Positions 37,001 through 46,005 of a stretch of DNA of 64,000 bases are shown here, one piece after another. Location of the stretch: the NCBI GenBank assembly GCA_009691715.1, contig SIAN01000020.1, forward strand, positions 1 to 64,000, in the 5' to 3' direction. Position numbers and translations under genes: made by a program. Position 1 is the first letter of the stretch; every line of letters begins with the position of its first letter. This stretch comes from Planctomycetota bacterium. GTDB taxonomy: Bacteria; Planctomycetota; B15-G4; SIAN01. The notes under the pieces are model-generated. The model searched no databases. It was not told the DNA's origin and was given only the letters and a program-made list of their open reading frames with translations.

Positions 37001-37401
37001 CGGCTGGTCGTGGTGTCAGGAAAGACGGAGAGCAGTGGCGCAAACCCGCCGTCGCCGCGCTCGGGCCGCGCCGCCGCCGCGAACCCGCCGTCTTCGGACA
37101 GCGCAACACTCCAGGCGCCGACGTGCTGGACCGCGACGCCTGCGGCTGCGGCCGGGATCGCCGAAAAATCAGCATCGCGGCCGGGCGCGAGCAGTGCGGA
37201 CAGTCGCTTCCACTGCACTGCCTTGCGCGCGAAGGGCGAGTCAGCGAGCGCCTCGGCGAGCGCCGGAACCTCCGCGAACGCGCCGCGCTGCAACGCTTCG
37301 AGCAGCACGCGATAGTGCTCTGAGCCGTCGCTTGCCGTGGCGCTCGCAAAGCTGCCGACCCACGCCGCAACTGCTGCGACCGTAAACGCGCCGCCTCTCA
37401 C
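34048..37401 (-). CDS. Large secreted metalloprotease with CLCA-type zincin motif
   Basis: About 1117 residues when begun at GTG 37401, which overlaps the upstream stop as GTGA; GTG 37422 is the alternative. A signal peptide (F-T-V-A-A-V-A-A-W-V-G-S-F-A-S-A-T-A) is followed by an N-terminal half of beta-rich segments and a carboxypeptidase-regulatory-like domain (about 450-510, G-R-I-V-D-V-Q-G-R-P-V-A-G-A-D-V). A zinc-protease domain then carries H-E-F-G-H-Y-G-L-G-L-Y-D-E-Y (His672, Glu673, His676, Gly680, Asp683-Glu684). This fits the H-E-x-x-H-x-x-x-G-x-x-D-E pattern described for animal CLCA proteins. Paired cysteines follow (C-R-C-I-M-G, W-K-V-C-W, R-S-C-W). The C-terminal third is again beta-rich. 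It is encoded in an operon with two DUF4139-like genes. Confidence 0.8.
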   Translation of the reverse strand: MRGGAFTVAAVAAWVGSFASATASDGSEHYRVLLEALQRGAFAEVPALAEALADSPFARKAVQWKRLSALLAPGRDADFSAIPAAAAGVAVQHVGAWSVALSEDGGFAAAARPERGDGGFAPLLSVFPDTTTSRFSLWVDGEPRMVAPRAGLAGRGDGLQLVAREGDLEVVVVVSGGAPRVDEADIAERSRVRIEATVTNRGGGAHVVGARLLLDLIEGFDDAPEVRLGRRRVVALTSEWLGDSVPAVVGVGQRALALRGVGGHAPDRALLGPLAPFLAAPFDLPFTPDLPLGPDSALALFSEPMALPPGAARSIVVEFAGGSAAPDGDQPAPIDERAPVRTRAFVEALPASDATRVVLAIENAVNGAVGPCDDLQIGASWTAGLELIAAPDDATRLGDLPLDEMVQRNWIVRPNLASGGAQQFRFDVSSGREGARTTKTIEVGVPVPQQSGLRGRIVDVQGRPVAGADVWLERDGRGIAHVVSDGGGGYGFGGLTAGGWQVRASKVVWGEPAAKERREDVGNLLYDVVLTSATIGNDGREQLPTVTPGGGRDIALAHSLTRYSLYVCVEWDAPRAYLEEVARGMRRAAEFLYTASDGHLTYGRVVVVDAGDGWNQADLWDWACNHIHPNASVSGIRHRYDPVSAPWNTAINFGRHWEGPWDARGHYGTVVHEFGHYGLGLYDEYLGAPQGQNRGLSYPEMCRCIMGYQYSDWKVCWHGNHQAYTNQGMWNGRSCWQQIEEWHEGLRGGFFAPLTTPIERGGVVPPAFECHVGDDVALVIRDHDSGGFDATLQLEGLGSSERAGVVVHIAQGHDGRSLYQGVSYGDGTIGLMGVHVGDRVSAVQDGRRTEFTVRERRERYVLEFDGGRSDTLAPPPLVVVHPERGRGVDAGAAVEVMPWTVPDGAPRIRFRNAAAADGLQELVALPSAPDRFGGGIAESRFNGSRLAFELIVPDTARGDVTLAVDVVRAVVPADREASVASFDGALELRLSAGSAPNAELLAIASSAGPPLYVDAAGNVVAPAAAAHASVGRLHAIELGGASFQSAASSPSAAPVPFAAAVVLLLHAPRGSDVARLHARRLDPLTRRFERLATERGAEPDTLLVPLDAPSVVALFEE

Positions 37402-38540
37402 CAGAGGTTTCGCCGCAGCCACTCGAGCGTCACGTCGACGACGCCCTCCGCCGGAAGCGCGACCTCGACCTCGACCGTGTCGAGCGTCTTCTTGGTCGCG
37501 GGATGGCTCGCACCCACGATCTCGAACAGCGCGCCCGGCCGCTCGACGATCACCAGCGTCGCCGCCGCGCCGCTGCCGTTGCGGATCTTGTAGGCGAGTT
37601 TGGTGCGTTGGTCGTAGGCGACCACCTTGTTCCAGCGATCGCGCTGCTCGTTCTCGTTGCCTTGGGCGGCGACGTTGCGCTCGACTACGAAGTCACGCGC
37701 GTGGCCGACGTAGAGCTTCGCCTTGCCGCCGAGCGGCGTCGCCGGCAGCACGTCCTCGCCGAGCAGGCCGGGCTGCCCATTCTCCTGCGGCGCCAGCAAC
37801 CGGATCCGCCCCGCCGCCAGGAACGCGCGCGAAAGCGGGGTTCCTGCACGATTCTCGATTTCGACCTCGATCGCCGGTGTCGCACCGTAGCGCGACGGAT
37901 CGAACACGTAGCGCCGCGCCACCGGAACCTGCAGGACGCTGAAGAGTTCGACCTCGCGCCGCTCGCCCTGCGCGAGCGTGAGCGCCGCGAGTTCGCCGCC
38001 GTCGAAGACCACGCGCGCGTTCGCGAGGTCCTGGCCCGACCGATTGGTCACCTCGACCGTGCCGACCAACGTCATCGTCGACCCGGCCGCATCGAGCAAT
38101 CCGGTGTAGGCCACGCGCCAGCCGATCCCCGCCAGCAGATACCGCGTCGTGAGCGTCGCGTTGCCGGCGCCGCTGGCGTCGACGTCGAAGTAGGTCATCG
38201 CGCCGCGGCGGCGAATCTTCTCGCGCGCCGCGACGGTGGCGCTGCCGCTCGCCGGCGTGACCTCGAAGCGCAGCGACCCTTCGTCGAGCCGCTCGCGGCT
38301 CCAGTCGAAGCGCAGCCGGTTGACGCCCAGTTGCAGCGCGACGCTGCGCGTGGTGGCGACGCTCGCCGGCTGGTCGCTGGTGAGACGCAGAGAGACGCTG
38401 TCGGGCGCGGTCGGGACGACCACCTCGACGAAGCCATCACCGTCGGGGCGCACCGGCGATTGCGCTCGCGCGAGAACCGGGAGCCCGGCGAAAAGCAACG
38501 CGAGCACGGCAACTCGGATCAGAGCGTGGGTCGATTTCAT
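37398..38540 (-). CDS. DUF4139-like secreted protein, second of a pair
   Basis: 380 residues from ATG 38540, which overlaps the stop of the upstream gene as ATGA. A signal peptide (L-I-R-V-A-V-L-A-L-L-F-A-G-L-P-V-L-A-R-A-Q) precedes a beta-rich protein of the DUF4139 type, with the characteristic L-T-T-R-Y-L-L-A-G-I-G-W-R-V-A-Y-T-G segment and V-T-N-R-S-G-Q-D-L-A-N-A-R-V, and the C-terminal V-A-L-P-A-E-G-V-V-D-V-T-L-E-W. Members are exported proteins of unknown function. It is paralogous to the gene just upstream and translationally coupled on both sides, so the three gene products probably act together outside the cytoplasm. Confidence 0.75.
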   Translation of the reverse strand: MKSTHALIRVAVLALLFAGLPVLARAQSPVRPDGDGFVEVVVPTAPDSVSLRLTSDQPASVATTRSVALQLGVNRLRFDWSRERLDEGSLRFEVTPASGSATVAAREKIRRRGAMTYFDVDASGAGNATLTTRYLLAGIGWRVAYTGLLDAAGSTMTLVGTVEVTNRSGQDLANARVVFDGGELAALTLAQGERREVELFSVLQVPVARRYVFDPSRYGATPAIEVEIENRAGTPLSRAFLAAGRIRLLAPQENGQPGLLGEDVLPATPLGGKAKLYVGHARDFVVERNVAAQGNENEQRDRWNKVVAYDQRTKLAYKIRNGSGAAATLVIVERPGALFEIVGASHPATKKTLDTVEVEVALPAEGVVDVTLEWLRRNLW

Positions 38541-39784
38541 GGGTGGAGGTTCGTCTTCTTCACCGTGTAGGTGAGTTCGACCTTGCCGCCGGCCGGGACT
38601 TCGACCTTCCATTCGAGGGTCGTCTGGTCCTTGCGAGTGGCGGGCGCGCTCGAAGCCGTGACCTCGAACGACGCGGTCGCGACATGTTCGGTCACGGTCA
38701 GCGTGCGCACGTCGGCGGCGCGGCTTTCGAGGACGAGCTTCATGCTCTCGGTCTCGGAGTAGGAGACGAGCGCCTTGTTGTAATCGCCGAAGACGAGGTC
38801 GCCGCGCTGCAGGTCGATCACGGTCCGCTCGACCGCGAGGTCGTTCGTCGGCCCGAGATCGAGCTCGAGCTCCTGTCCCGGTGCGATCGGTCCGAGGCTG
38901 CCGCCGCGCACGAACCGTTCGGTCGCCGTCGCCTCGCGCTCGACCAGGAACAGGCTGCCCGGCTGCAGCGTGATGCCGCCGAGCCCGCTGTTCGCCGCGT
39001 TCGCCACCTTGGCGACGCGCCAAACACGGCCACCCCACGCGCCGATGTCGAACCGCCATTCGAGCGTCGTCGGCAACTCGCGCCGATCAAGCGCGCGACG
39101 GCGGACCGTCACGCCATCCGGCAGCACGAGCGGCGCTCCGAACGCGACGACCGTGTGCTCGGCGAGATCCTGCTGCAGCGGCGGCGTCGACAGGCCCGGC
39201 GCGGCATCCGGCGCCGGATCGGGCGCACGGCCATGCAGCACGGCGCTCGACGCCACCGTGCGCGGAACGCCGAAGACCGCGCGCACGTCGGCCTGCGCAA
39301 AGCTTTCGCCGCTGCCGTTGCTGATCTCGAGCTCCTGCACCAGATCGAGCGTCCACTTCGCCGCATCGAAGGTCGCCGTGTAGGCGATGCCCGCCGAAAG
39401 CCCGCGCGCCGCGTAACGCAACCGCAGCCGCTCCGGCCCCGGCTTCGCGGCATCGAGCTCCACGAATGTGGTGTTGCCGAGGTCATCACGCCGGAACAGC
39501 GACGCGACCTTCACCTCGCCCGCCCGATCGAGCGGCACCACTTCGAGCGACGCCACGTCGGCATTGCCGCGCACGAAGTCGAGCCGCACGGTCGAGCGCC
39601 CCTGCGACAGCACCACCGGCGCGATCTCCTCGACGATGGTCAGATCGCCGGGATAGACGAGCAGGCGCGGGATGGCGGGAGCGGATTGCGGCACAGTGGG
39701 AACTGCGAACAGCGCGACAAGCGCAGCGCCGCGGGACTGAGCGACCAGCGATCGAGAGACGCGACGAAACAAGCGAAGCTCCAC
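38537..39784 (-). CDS. DUF4139-like secreted protein, first of a pair
   Basis: About 415 residues if started at GTG 39784, which places a signal peptide (A-L-V-A-L-F-A-V-P-T-V-P-Q-S-A) at the N-terminus; the frame is open further upstream. The beginning of the mature part, P-R-L-L-V-Y-P-G-D-L-T-I-V-E-E, and the central L-R-L-R-Y-A-A-R-G-L-S-A-G-I-A-Y-T-A-T-F-D and I-S-N-G-S-G-E-S-F-A-Q-A-D-V-R are typical of DUF4139-type proteins. The end, V-P-A-G-G-K-V-E-L-T-Y-T-V, mirrors that of its paralogue downstream. First gene of the three-gene operon ending in the CLCA-like protease; 146 bases separate it from the divergent pseudogene. Confidence 0.75.
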   Translation of the reverse strand: MELRLFRRVSRSLVAQSRGAALVALFAVPTVPQSAPAIPRLLVYPGDLTIVEEIAPVVLSQGRSTVRLDFVRGNADVASLEVVPLDRAGEVKVASLFRRDDLGNTTFVELDAAKPGPERLRLRYAARGLSAGIAYTATFDAAKWTLDLVQELEISNGSGESFAQADVRAVFGVPRTVASSAVLHGRAPDPAPDAAPGLSTPPLQQDLAEHTVVAFGAPLVLPDGVTVRRRALDRRELPTTLEWRFDIGAWGGRVWRVAKVANAANSGLGGITLQPGSLFLVEREATATERFVRGGSLGPIAPGQELELDLGPTNDLAVERTVIDLQRGDLVFGDYNKALVSYSETESMKLVLESRAADVRTLTVTEHVATASFEVTASSAPATRKDQTTLEWKVEVPAGGKVELTYTVKKTNLHP

Positions 39785-39930
39785 GGGAGCGAGGAAGGCG
39801 CGGAGGCTACGCCGCGGAGCGAGCGCGCTCCAGCAGTGCCGCGAACGATTCTCGATCGAAGGTCTCCTGGGAACCACGGCGCGGCAGCCGTACTATCGCC
39901 GGTTCGATCCACGGTACGTCGGGATCCTCG

Positions 39931-42815
39931 ATGGTCGGGTCGCTTCTACTCGCCGGCTCCATGTCGCTCGTGCTGCACTCGCCGGCGCAGGCCGCGACGG
40001 CGACCGAGAGTTCGAGCGACGCAGCGCTGCCGGTGCGCGACGGGCTCGTGATCTGGCTCGATGCGGCGCGGATCGGCGAGGCGGATGCGGTCGGAGGTCG
40101 CCGTGCGCCAGTGGACGGGACGCCGCTCGGTGTCTGGCACGACGGGTCGGGAGCGCGGCGCGATTTCACGCAGCACGCCCGCGACGCGCAACCGCGACTC
40201 GTTCTGGCGAGTGGCACGGTCGCAACGAGCGGCGCGCAAGCCGGCGCCTGGGTGCGATTCGACGGCGTCGACGATGTCCTGCACGCGGCGACGCGAGGTC
40301 TCGAGTTCGACGAGTGGACGCTCCTCGTGCATGCGGCGCCGCGCAGCAATGGCGGCGGCTTCCGCGGGCTGGTCGCGGCGAATGCGCTCGGGCGCAACGA
40401 CTACTAGAGCGGTGTCACGATCGACCTCGCGTTCCTGCCGACGCCTTGGCTTGAGACGTTCAATGTCGAGGGGCGAGGGTTCGGCGGCGCGGTCGACTTG
40501 CTGCGCGACCCCTCCGACTTCGGCGCGTTCCACACCTTCGCGGTGACGGCGGCGAGCAGCAGCGTGACGCTGCAGGTCGACGAGTGGAGCGTCGGCGGGC
40601 GCTCTTATCGAACGACTCGGCGGTGCCGTGCGCGACCGGCTTCCTCGATGGCGACATCGCCGAACTGCTGGTCGATTCGCGCGTGCTCTGTCCCGACGAA
40701 ATCGCGACCGTCGAGCGCCAGCTCGCCGCCAAGCGCGCGGGCTGGCAGGACGCGCTCGATCGGCAGTCACGGCTCCAGCGAGTGCCGCTCGCCCCCGTGA
40801 AACCGGCGCCCGTGCAGCTGCTCGTGCCCGGATTCTCCGCGCGCCCGCTGCCGGTCGAGCTACGCAACGTCAACAACCTGCGCTTCCGTGAGGACGGGAC
40901 GCTGGTCGCACTCGGCTACGACGGCAACGTCTGGCTGCTCGACGATCGCGACGGCGACGCGCTCGAAGAGTCGGTGCGCCCGTTCTTCACCAATCGCGGG
41001 ACGTTCGAGGCGCCGATCGGCATGGCGCTGACGCCGCCGGGATTCGCGCGCGGACCCGGGCTGTTCGTCGCGTGCAAGGGGAGGGTCATGCTGCTCGCGG
41101 ATCGCGACGGCGACGGCATCGCCGAACACGAAGAGGTCATCGCGAGCGGATGGGCGCCGTTGACGCAAACTCACAACGTCGATGCCCTCGGCGTCGCGGT
41201 GGCGCCCGATGGGAGGCTCTTCTTCGAGCTCGGCACTGCCGACTGCACCAACGCCTAAGCCTCTCGCCGGAATCGTCGAGGCGACCCGCATCACCTTCGG
41301 CGAGGCGGTCACGACCGCTGATCGCTTCGAGCTCCATCGGCCGGGATACGCCGTCGTCGAGCGGCAGCTCGCCGCGCCGCGCTTCACGCTCGAGATCGCT
41401 CGCGGCATCGAGTGCGACCTCGGCTACGACCGGTGGGCGTCGAGACGGAGTGGCGCGCAAAGAACGGTGGCGAGGTTTGGAGCGGCTGGCTCCCGCACCT
41501 CGATCTCACGGCGGCACGCGCCGTCACTCGCGGCAGCCACGATCACGAGGGCGCGTTCACGGCGATGGCGCAGGAAGGAACGCTCACGCTGCGCACGGTG
41601 CTCGATCTCACCGATCTCTTGCGACCTGCCGTGCAGCCGGGATCCGATCTCGATCAAGCGCTGCCGGACGAGGTCGCGACGCTCGCAACGCGCCACGGTG
41701 GGATTGCTCGGTGCGAAATCTCGCTGCCCACTCACCGCGACCCGCCGCAGCTCGACATCGCGTTCTGGACGGCGGAGGATCCCCGACCGAGCGCACTCGA
41801 ACTGCGGCGCTTCCTCACGCCGTGGGCGACCGGCCTGCGTGCGACGGCGAGCCCGCCCGCTGTCGCGGCCCATCCCGAGTTCGCTGGCGCCAAGCTGCGC
41901 GACGGCACAGCGTCGCCCGCGCTCGCGCGCATCGGCCCCGATCTGTCGCGCACCTGGCAGCGCGACTTCGCGTCCGTGAAGCGGGACGTCCTCGATCCGA
42001 ACGCGGCGCTCAATCCCGATCACCTCGCCGATGCGCTGACGCTCGGAACGGCGAAGGCCGACGCGATCGTCGCGCGCGAACCAATGTCGATCTCGATCAT
42101 GCCGGCAGGCGTGCCCAACGTTTTGACCGCGCAACAGGTGAACGACCTGCTGCTCGATCTGCTGACACCGCCGCTCGCGCCCGCGCCGATCCAGATCGAC
42201 GGCGCGCCGCCGCCACGGACGCGCGCCGAGCGCGCAGGACTGAAGCTGGCGGACATCGCGGCGGTCGCGAAGTTCGGCGCGCCAAGAACCGACGCTCCGT
42301 CAGCGCCGCCGCTCCGCCTCATCCTCGTCTCCGGCCCGAAGGACCACGGCGCCGGCGAGCACGACTACCCCGATTGGCGCGAGCGCTGGTCGACGCTGCT
42401 CGCGCTCGCCGACGGCGTCGAGGTCGGTACCGCCGACGGCTGGCCGAGCGCCGAACAGCTCGCCAGCGCCGACGTGCTCGTCGGTTACTCGGCGAACGCG
42501 GCGTGGTCAGCGGGACGAGCCGCCGAGCTCGACGCCTTCCTCGCGCGCGGCGGCGGTCTCGTGCTGCTGCACTGGGCGGTGAACGGCCGCGACGCCGTTC
42601 CCGAGCTTGCGCAACGGATCGGGCTGGCGTCGCGCAGCAGCACCACTCGCTACCGCCATGGCGCAGTCGAGCTCGATCTCGCCCCCGCCGCGCGCGACCA
42701 TCCGATCACCGGCGACCTGCCCGCGGCGCTGCTGCGTTTCCCGCAACTGCTGCACTTCGTCGACGAGACCTACTGGGCGCTCGCGACGATTGGCGCCCGA
42801 GTCGCAGCGGAGTAG
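39931..42815 (+). pseudogene. Decayed planctomycete propeller / haem-binding / ThuA protein
   Basis: Pieces of one large secreted protein survive in order: a signal peptide (from ATG 39931), a LamG/concanavalin-like domain, a membrane-bound-dehydrogenase-type beta-propeller (N-N-L-R-F-R-E-D-G-T), part of the haem-binding domain (G-P-D-L-S ... R-D-V-L-D-P-N-A-A-L-N-P-D), and a ThuA-like domain (L-I-L-V-S-G-P-K-D-H-G-A-G-E-H-D-Y-P). Damage: TAG 40405-40407, a frameshift near 40600-40612, TAA 41256-41258 where family members read T-N-A-Y, loss of what looks like most of the propeller at about 41256-41265, and another shift near 41425-41432. The C-x-x-C-H haem site is absent, and the ThuA end is truncated at TAG 42813-42815. 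Intact relatives probably act in sugar or glycan oxidation. Confidence 0.8.
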
Positions 42816-42868
42816 GGTGGGGTCCCTGGCGCGAGTCGATCGCGCGGAGCCCGGAGGATCGCCTGCCG

Positions 42869-44398
42869 ATGAATTCGCGCGCTGTCGCGTTCCGCGTGAT
42901 CCTCCTCCTGCTCGTGCTCTGCGGCGGACTGGCAGCAGCGTGCGTCATCCTCTGGCAGCGCGCGGAGCAAGGTGGCGGCGAGGCCGATGCGGCGCACGGT
43001 CGCGCTCTCGACGATCCGGAAGTGCGGCGCGCGGCGATCGCGGAGATGGTGGCGCGCGGCGCCGGCGGCTGGGACACCTTCGCCGATCCGGCGGTCGGGC
43101 GGCTGCTGCAGCCGAACCTGGTCGACAAGTCGTACGCGGACTTCATGGTCTCGAGCAACCAGTACGGCCTGCGCGAGCGGCCCTACCTGCTGCCCAAGCC
43201 GGCGAACACGCGCCGCATCGTGCTGCTCGGCGACTCGTTCGTGATGGGCGAAGGCGTTGAAGCCGATGAGCGGCTCGGCGTCTTCCTCGAACGCTTCCTG
43301 CTCGAACGCTGGCCCGCGCCGCGCCCGGCCATCGAGTGCCTGCACGTCGGACTCGACACCTGGAACGCGTTGGCGGAGACGACCTTCGTGCGCCGCCAGC
43401 TCGCGCTGCTGCAGCCCGACGTCGTGATCCAGATCCTGGTGCGCAACGACCTCGAAGACAACGTCGCCGCCCGCGGCTTCGGCGCGATGGCCGACATCAA
43501 TCCGCTCCACCCCGAGCGCGGCGACGGCATCTTCCAGGTGCGCTCGCCGCAGCGGGCGTTCAACACGTCGCAGCCGAACTGGATCCAGCACGGCCTCGAC
43601 TGGGAAAGCCGCAGCCGCTTCGAGGCTGCCGCCGATTCGATGCTGACGCTCGCGCGCGCCGTCGAGCAGCAGGGCGGCCGCTTCCTGCTGTTCTCGAACT
43701 ACAGCGGCCTGCTGCCGACCGCGCGCCGTTTTCTCGGCAGCCGATTGCAGCAGGAGCAGTTGTTCGAGCTGCCGACTTCGTTCACCCGCGACCCGCGTTT
43801 CCGGATCGGCGCCGACGATGCCCACTGGAACCGCGCCGGCCACGAGCGCATCGCGCGGCTGCTCTATTCGCTGATCGTGCAGCGCAAACTGCTGGTCGGC
43901 GCGACGTTGCCGGCATGGCCGGAGGCCGACATGCTCGCCGACGAGTACGGCAGCGAGGGGCGCGGCGAAGGCGACGGCGAGTTCCGCGACGATCGGGTGC
44001 CCGGCAAACGGCGCATCGAGCCGGAAGTCGACTTCCGCAAGCTCGACCACGAAAGCGCCGGACAGGTGCACGGCGGTGTCGTCGCGGGCGGCGAGGCGGG
44101 CCCCTACGTCGCGCTGATCCTCGCCTGTGGCGGCAAGGCGCGTGTCGTCGCGGAAGGGCAGGGACTGCCGCGGCCAGAACTCGGCCCGCTCGAAGTGAGC
44201 TGCTTCGTCGAGGCGGTGAAGGTCGGCAGCGTGACCATCACGCCGTCGATGCCGTGGAAGCTCGCGCTCGATCTGCCGAAGGAAGTCGCGGCGCGCTCGT
44301 TCGTGACCGTGCGCTTCGAATCGCGCGACTGGGTCTATTCCGGCACTGAACTACGCCGCCACGCGTGCTTCGTGCTGCACCGGGTCGCCGTGGAATGA
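42869..44398 (+). CDS. Membrane-anchored SGNH/GDSL-type protein
   Basis: 509 residues from ATG 42869; GGAGG at 42853-42857 supports the start. An N-terminal membrane anchor (V-I-L-L-L-L-V-L-C-G-G-L-A-A-A-C) is followed by an SGNH-hydrolase domain: block I G-D-S-F-V-M-G-E-G (Ser123), L-V-R-N-D-L-E-D-N as a possible block III, and D-D-A-H-W-N-R-A-G-H (block V, D-x-x-H-x-N-x-x-G-H) near residue 315. The last 150 residues form an extra beta-rich domain after a charged linker (G-S-E-G-R-G-E-G-D-G-E-F). Such proteins often deacetylate or esterify extracellular polysaccharide. The gene stands between two pseudogenes and appears intact. Confidence 0.8.
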   Translation: MNSRAVAFRVILLLLVLCGGLAAACVILWQRAEQGGGEADAAHGRALDDPEVRRAAIAEMVARGAGGWDTFADPAVGRLLQPNLVDKSYADFMVSSNQYGLRERPYLLPKPANTRRIVLLGDSFVMGEGVEADERLGVFLERFLLERWPAPRPAIECLHVGLDTWNALAETTFVRRQLALLQPDVVIQILVRNDLEDNVAARGFGAMADINPLHPERGDGIFQVRSPQRAFNTSQPNWIQHGLDWESRSRFEAAADSMLTLARAVEQQGGRFLLFSNYSGLLPTARRFLGSRLQQEQLFELPTSFTRDPRFRIGADDAHWNRAGHERIARLLYSLIVQRKLLVGATLPAWPEADMLADEYGSEGRGEGDGEFRDDRVPGKRRIEPEVDFRKLDHESAGQVHGGVVAGGEAGPYVALILACGGKARVVAEGQGLPRPELGPLEVSCFVEAVKVGSVTITPSMPWKLALDLPKEVAARSFVTVRFESRDWVYSGTELRRHACFVLHRVAVE

Positions 44399-44418
44399 GG
44401 CGCGGAAACCCCCGCATA

Positions 44419-45530
44419 TCAGCGCTGCGGGCCGGAATTCGCCGGATCGGCTGAGATTCGCGCCAGCAGATGGGCGCGCTGCAACTGCGGCTTCGCGGCG
44501 ACGGAACGACCGACCTCGAAGTAAAGCGCGCCGCACCAGCTTGAACGCATGATCGAGCGGCCCGCCCCCGCGTGCGGCGACCGGTCGATGACCGAGCCAC
44601 GAGCGCAGGTCGCGCGCGAACCACTCCATGTTCTCGCCCCACGAAGACGACAACGTCGCCGTCTTCGATGGCCTGCGCCTGCAGGCCGAGCACTTCTTGG
44701 CCGCTGCTGTAACGGCCGCCCTCCTGGGTCATGAAAGCGCCGCTGCCAGGGTCTGAGAACTGACGCGGCCACTCCACACCTGGCCCGGCATCGCGCCAAT
44801 GATTCTTGTTGGTGCCGAGGTGGCGCCAATGAAACGAGTAGTTCACCAGCACGATGGAAGACGCCTCCTCCGGCTCGCGACGCGCGATCTCGCGATTCCC
44901 GTCGGACGCCATGCAGATCATCATCGCGCCGCCATTGATCCGATACGGCCACATCAGCACCTTGCGCTTGCCGATGCCGGCGACGCCGCCGCTGGTGCAC
45001 GTCCACCACGCATCGAGTTCGAGCGGAAACAGCAGGTCCGGGAGCGGCAGCGAGTTGTACGTCAGCAGTTCCGGGTCGATCTCGACCCGCGACCCGAACG
45101 GGAGTACGGTCGGAGGATTCGTTGGCGGAAGTCCAACCACGGTGGCGTCGAGTACCGCGTCGAGTTCGTAGAGGTCGAGCCCGTGCTTCTTCATCAACCC
45201 AAGGAAAGTCGCCGGGTTCCCCGGCCAGCTGCCGGCGTCATACGGGATCGCGTAGGCGTGGCCGCCGGTCGGGTTGTTCTCGGAGTACCGCGAGAACGGG
45301 ATGAATCCGCCTAGATCGAGCTGCAGTTCGGCACCGCTTGATTCGTAGACGTTGCTGCGACCGTCGTTGACGTAGTAGGTCGTGATGTTGGAGGCCTGCG
45401 CGCGCGAACTGCCGGCGAGCGCAACCACCGCGAACATCGCGAGGCCCCCTGCGCGCCGCCAGCTCAGCTCAAAGCGGTAGCGAGGAGGCGACTCAGCCCT
45501 GAGAGATGCGCCCCCCCCCGCACATTGCAT
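44419..45530 (-). pseudogene. Secreted protein of unknown function with two frameshifts
   Basis: The frame from ATG 45530 (or ATG 45437) gives a signal peptide (F-A-V-V-A-L-A-G-S-S-R-A-Q-A) and a beta-rich protein with T-T-Y-Y-V-N-D-G and M-W-P-Y-R-I-N-G-G-A-M-M. Sense then continues in the second frame (W-G-E-N-M-E-W-F-A-R-D-L-R-S-W-L) from about 44640-44650, and in the third frame (L-Y-F-E-V-G-R-S-V-A-A-K-P-Q-L) from about 44525, ending at TGA 44419-44421. Each switch fits one extra base. The domain is not recognised; the final segment A-H-L-L-A-R-I-S-A-D-P-A-N is a plausible helix. Sequence error cannot be excluded. Confidence 0.6.
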
Positions 45531-46005
45531 TCGTGCGCGGGCGACGAATGCGGCCGCCAGCCAGTGCTTCGTCAGAAGCGTCGCGGTCATCCTGCTCGGA
45601 CCCATCACGGGCGGTTCAATCGGCTTGGCACTTTTCCCCATCGACTCACCCGCCTCCTCGTTGGCGAGCCGCGGCAACTCGCGCCGCGACGGCTTCTTCC
45701 CTTGGAGAGGTTCGCCACCGGTCACCTGATCGAGAGTGGGCAGCCCCTCCTCGAAGGTCGGTCGAACGGCGCGGTGGCCAGCCCTTCTCCGCGAAGGCGT
45801 CAAGGCGGGGGCGGCCGATCGTGACAGCTGCCGAGTGGAGTCGGGACCCGCTCACCTTCCGCCACAACAGCGCGAATCGCCGCCTCGCCGACGTGCATGG
45901 CGAGGTGATCGAGGCGGTGCTGGCGTAGAACGAACGCCGAGGCGACGAAAGCCGGAATTCGACGCAGGGGTCTGCTGGCCGGAGACGTGCTTCAGGGAGA
46001 GCTTC
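45531..46005. other. 475-base gap, no supported gene
   Basis: Between the start of the frameshifted secreted protein and the YceH-family gene. A plus-strand open frame ends at 45928 and carries the segment V-T-A-A-E-W-S-R-D-P-L-T-F. It has no clear start or family match and may be the remnant of a lost gene. The minus-strand frame of the secreted protein also extends through this region without a recognisable domain. A ribosome site (agggaga) for the YceH gene lies near 45993. Confidence 0.5.

Noticed and set aside
45531..46005. A separate gene in the open frame ending at 45928.
   Set aside because: No start signal, no recognised domain, and a composition typical of shadow frames.
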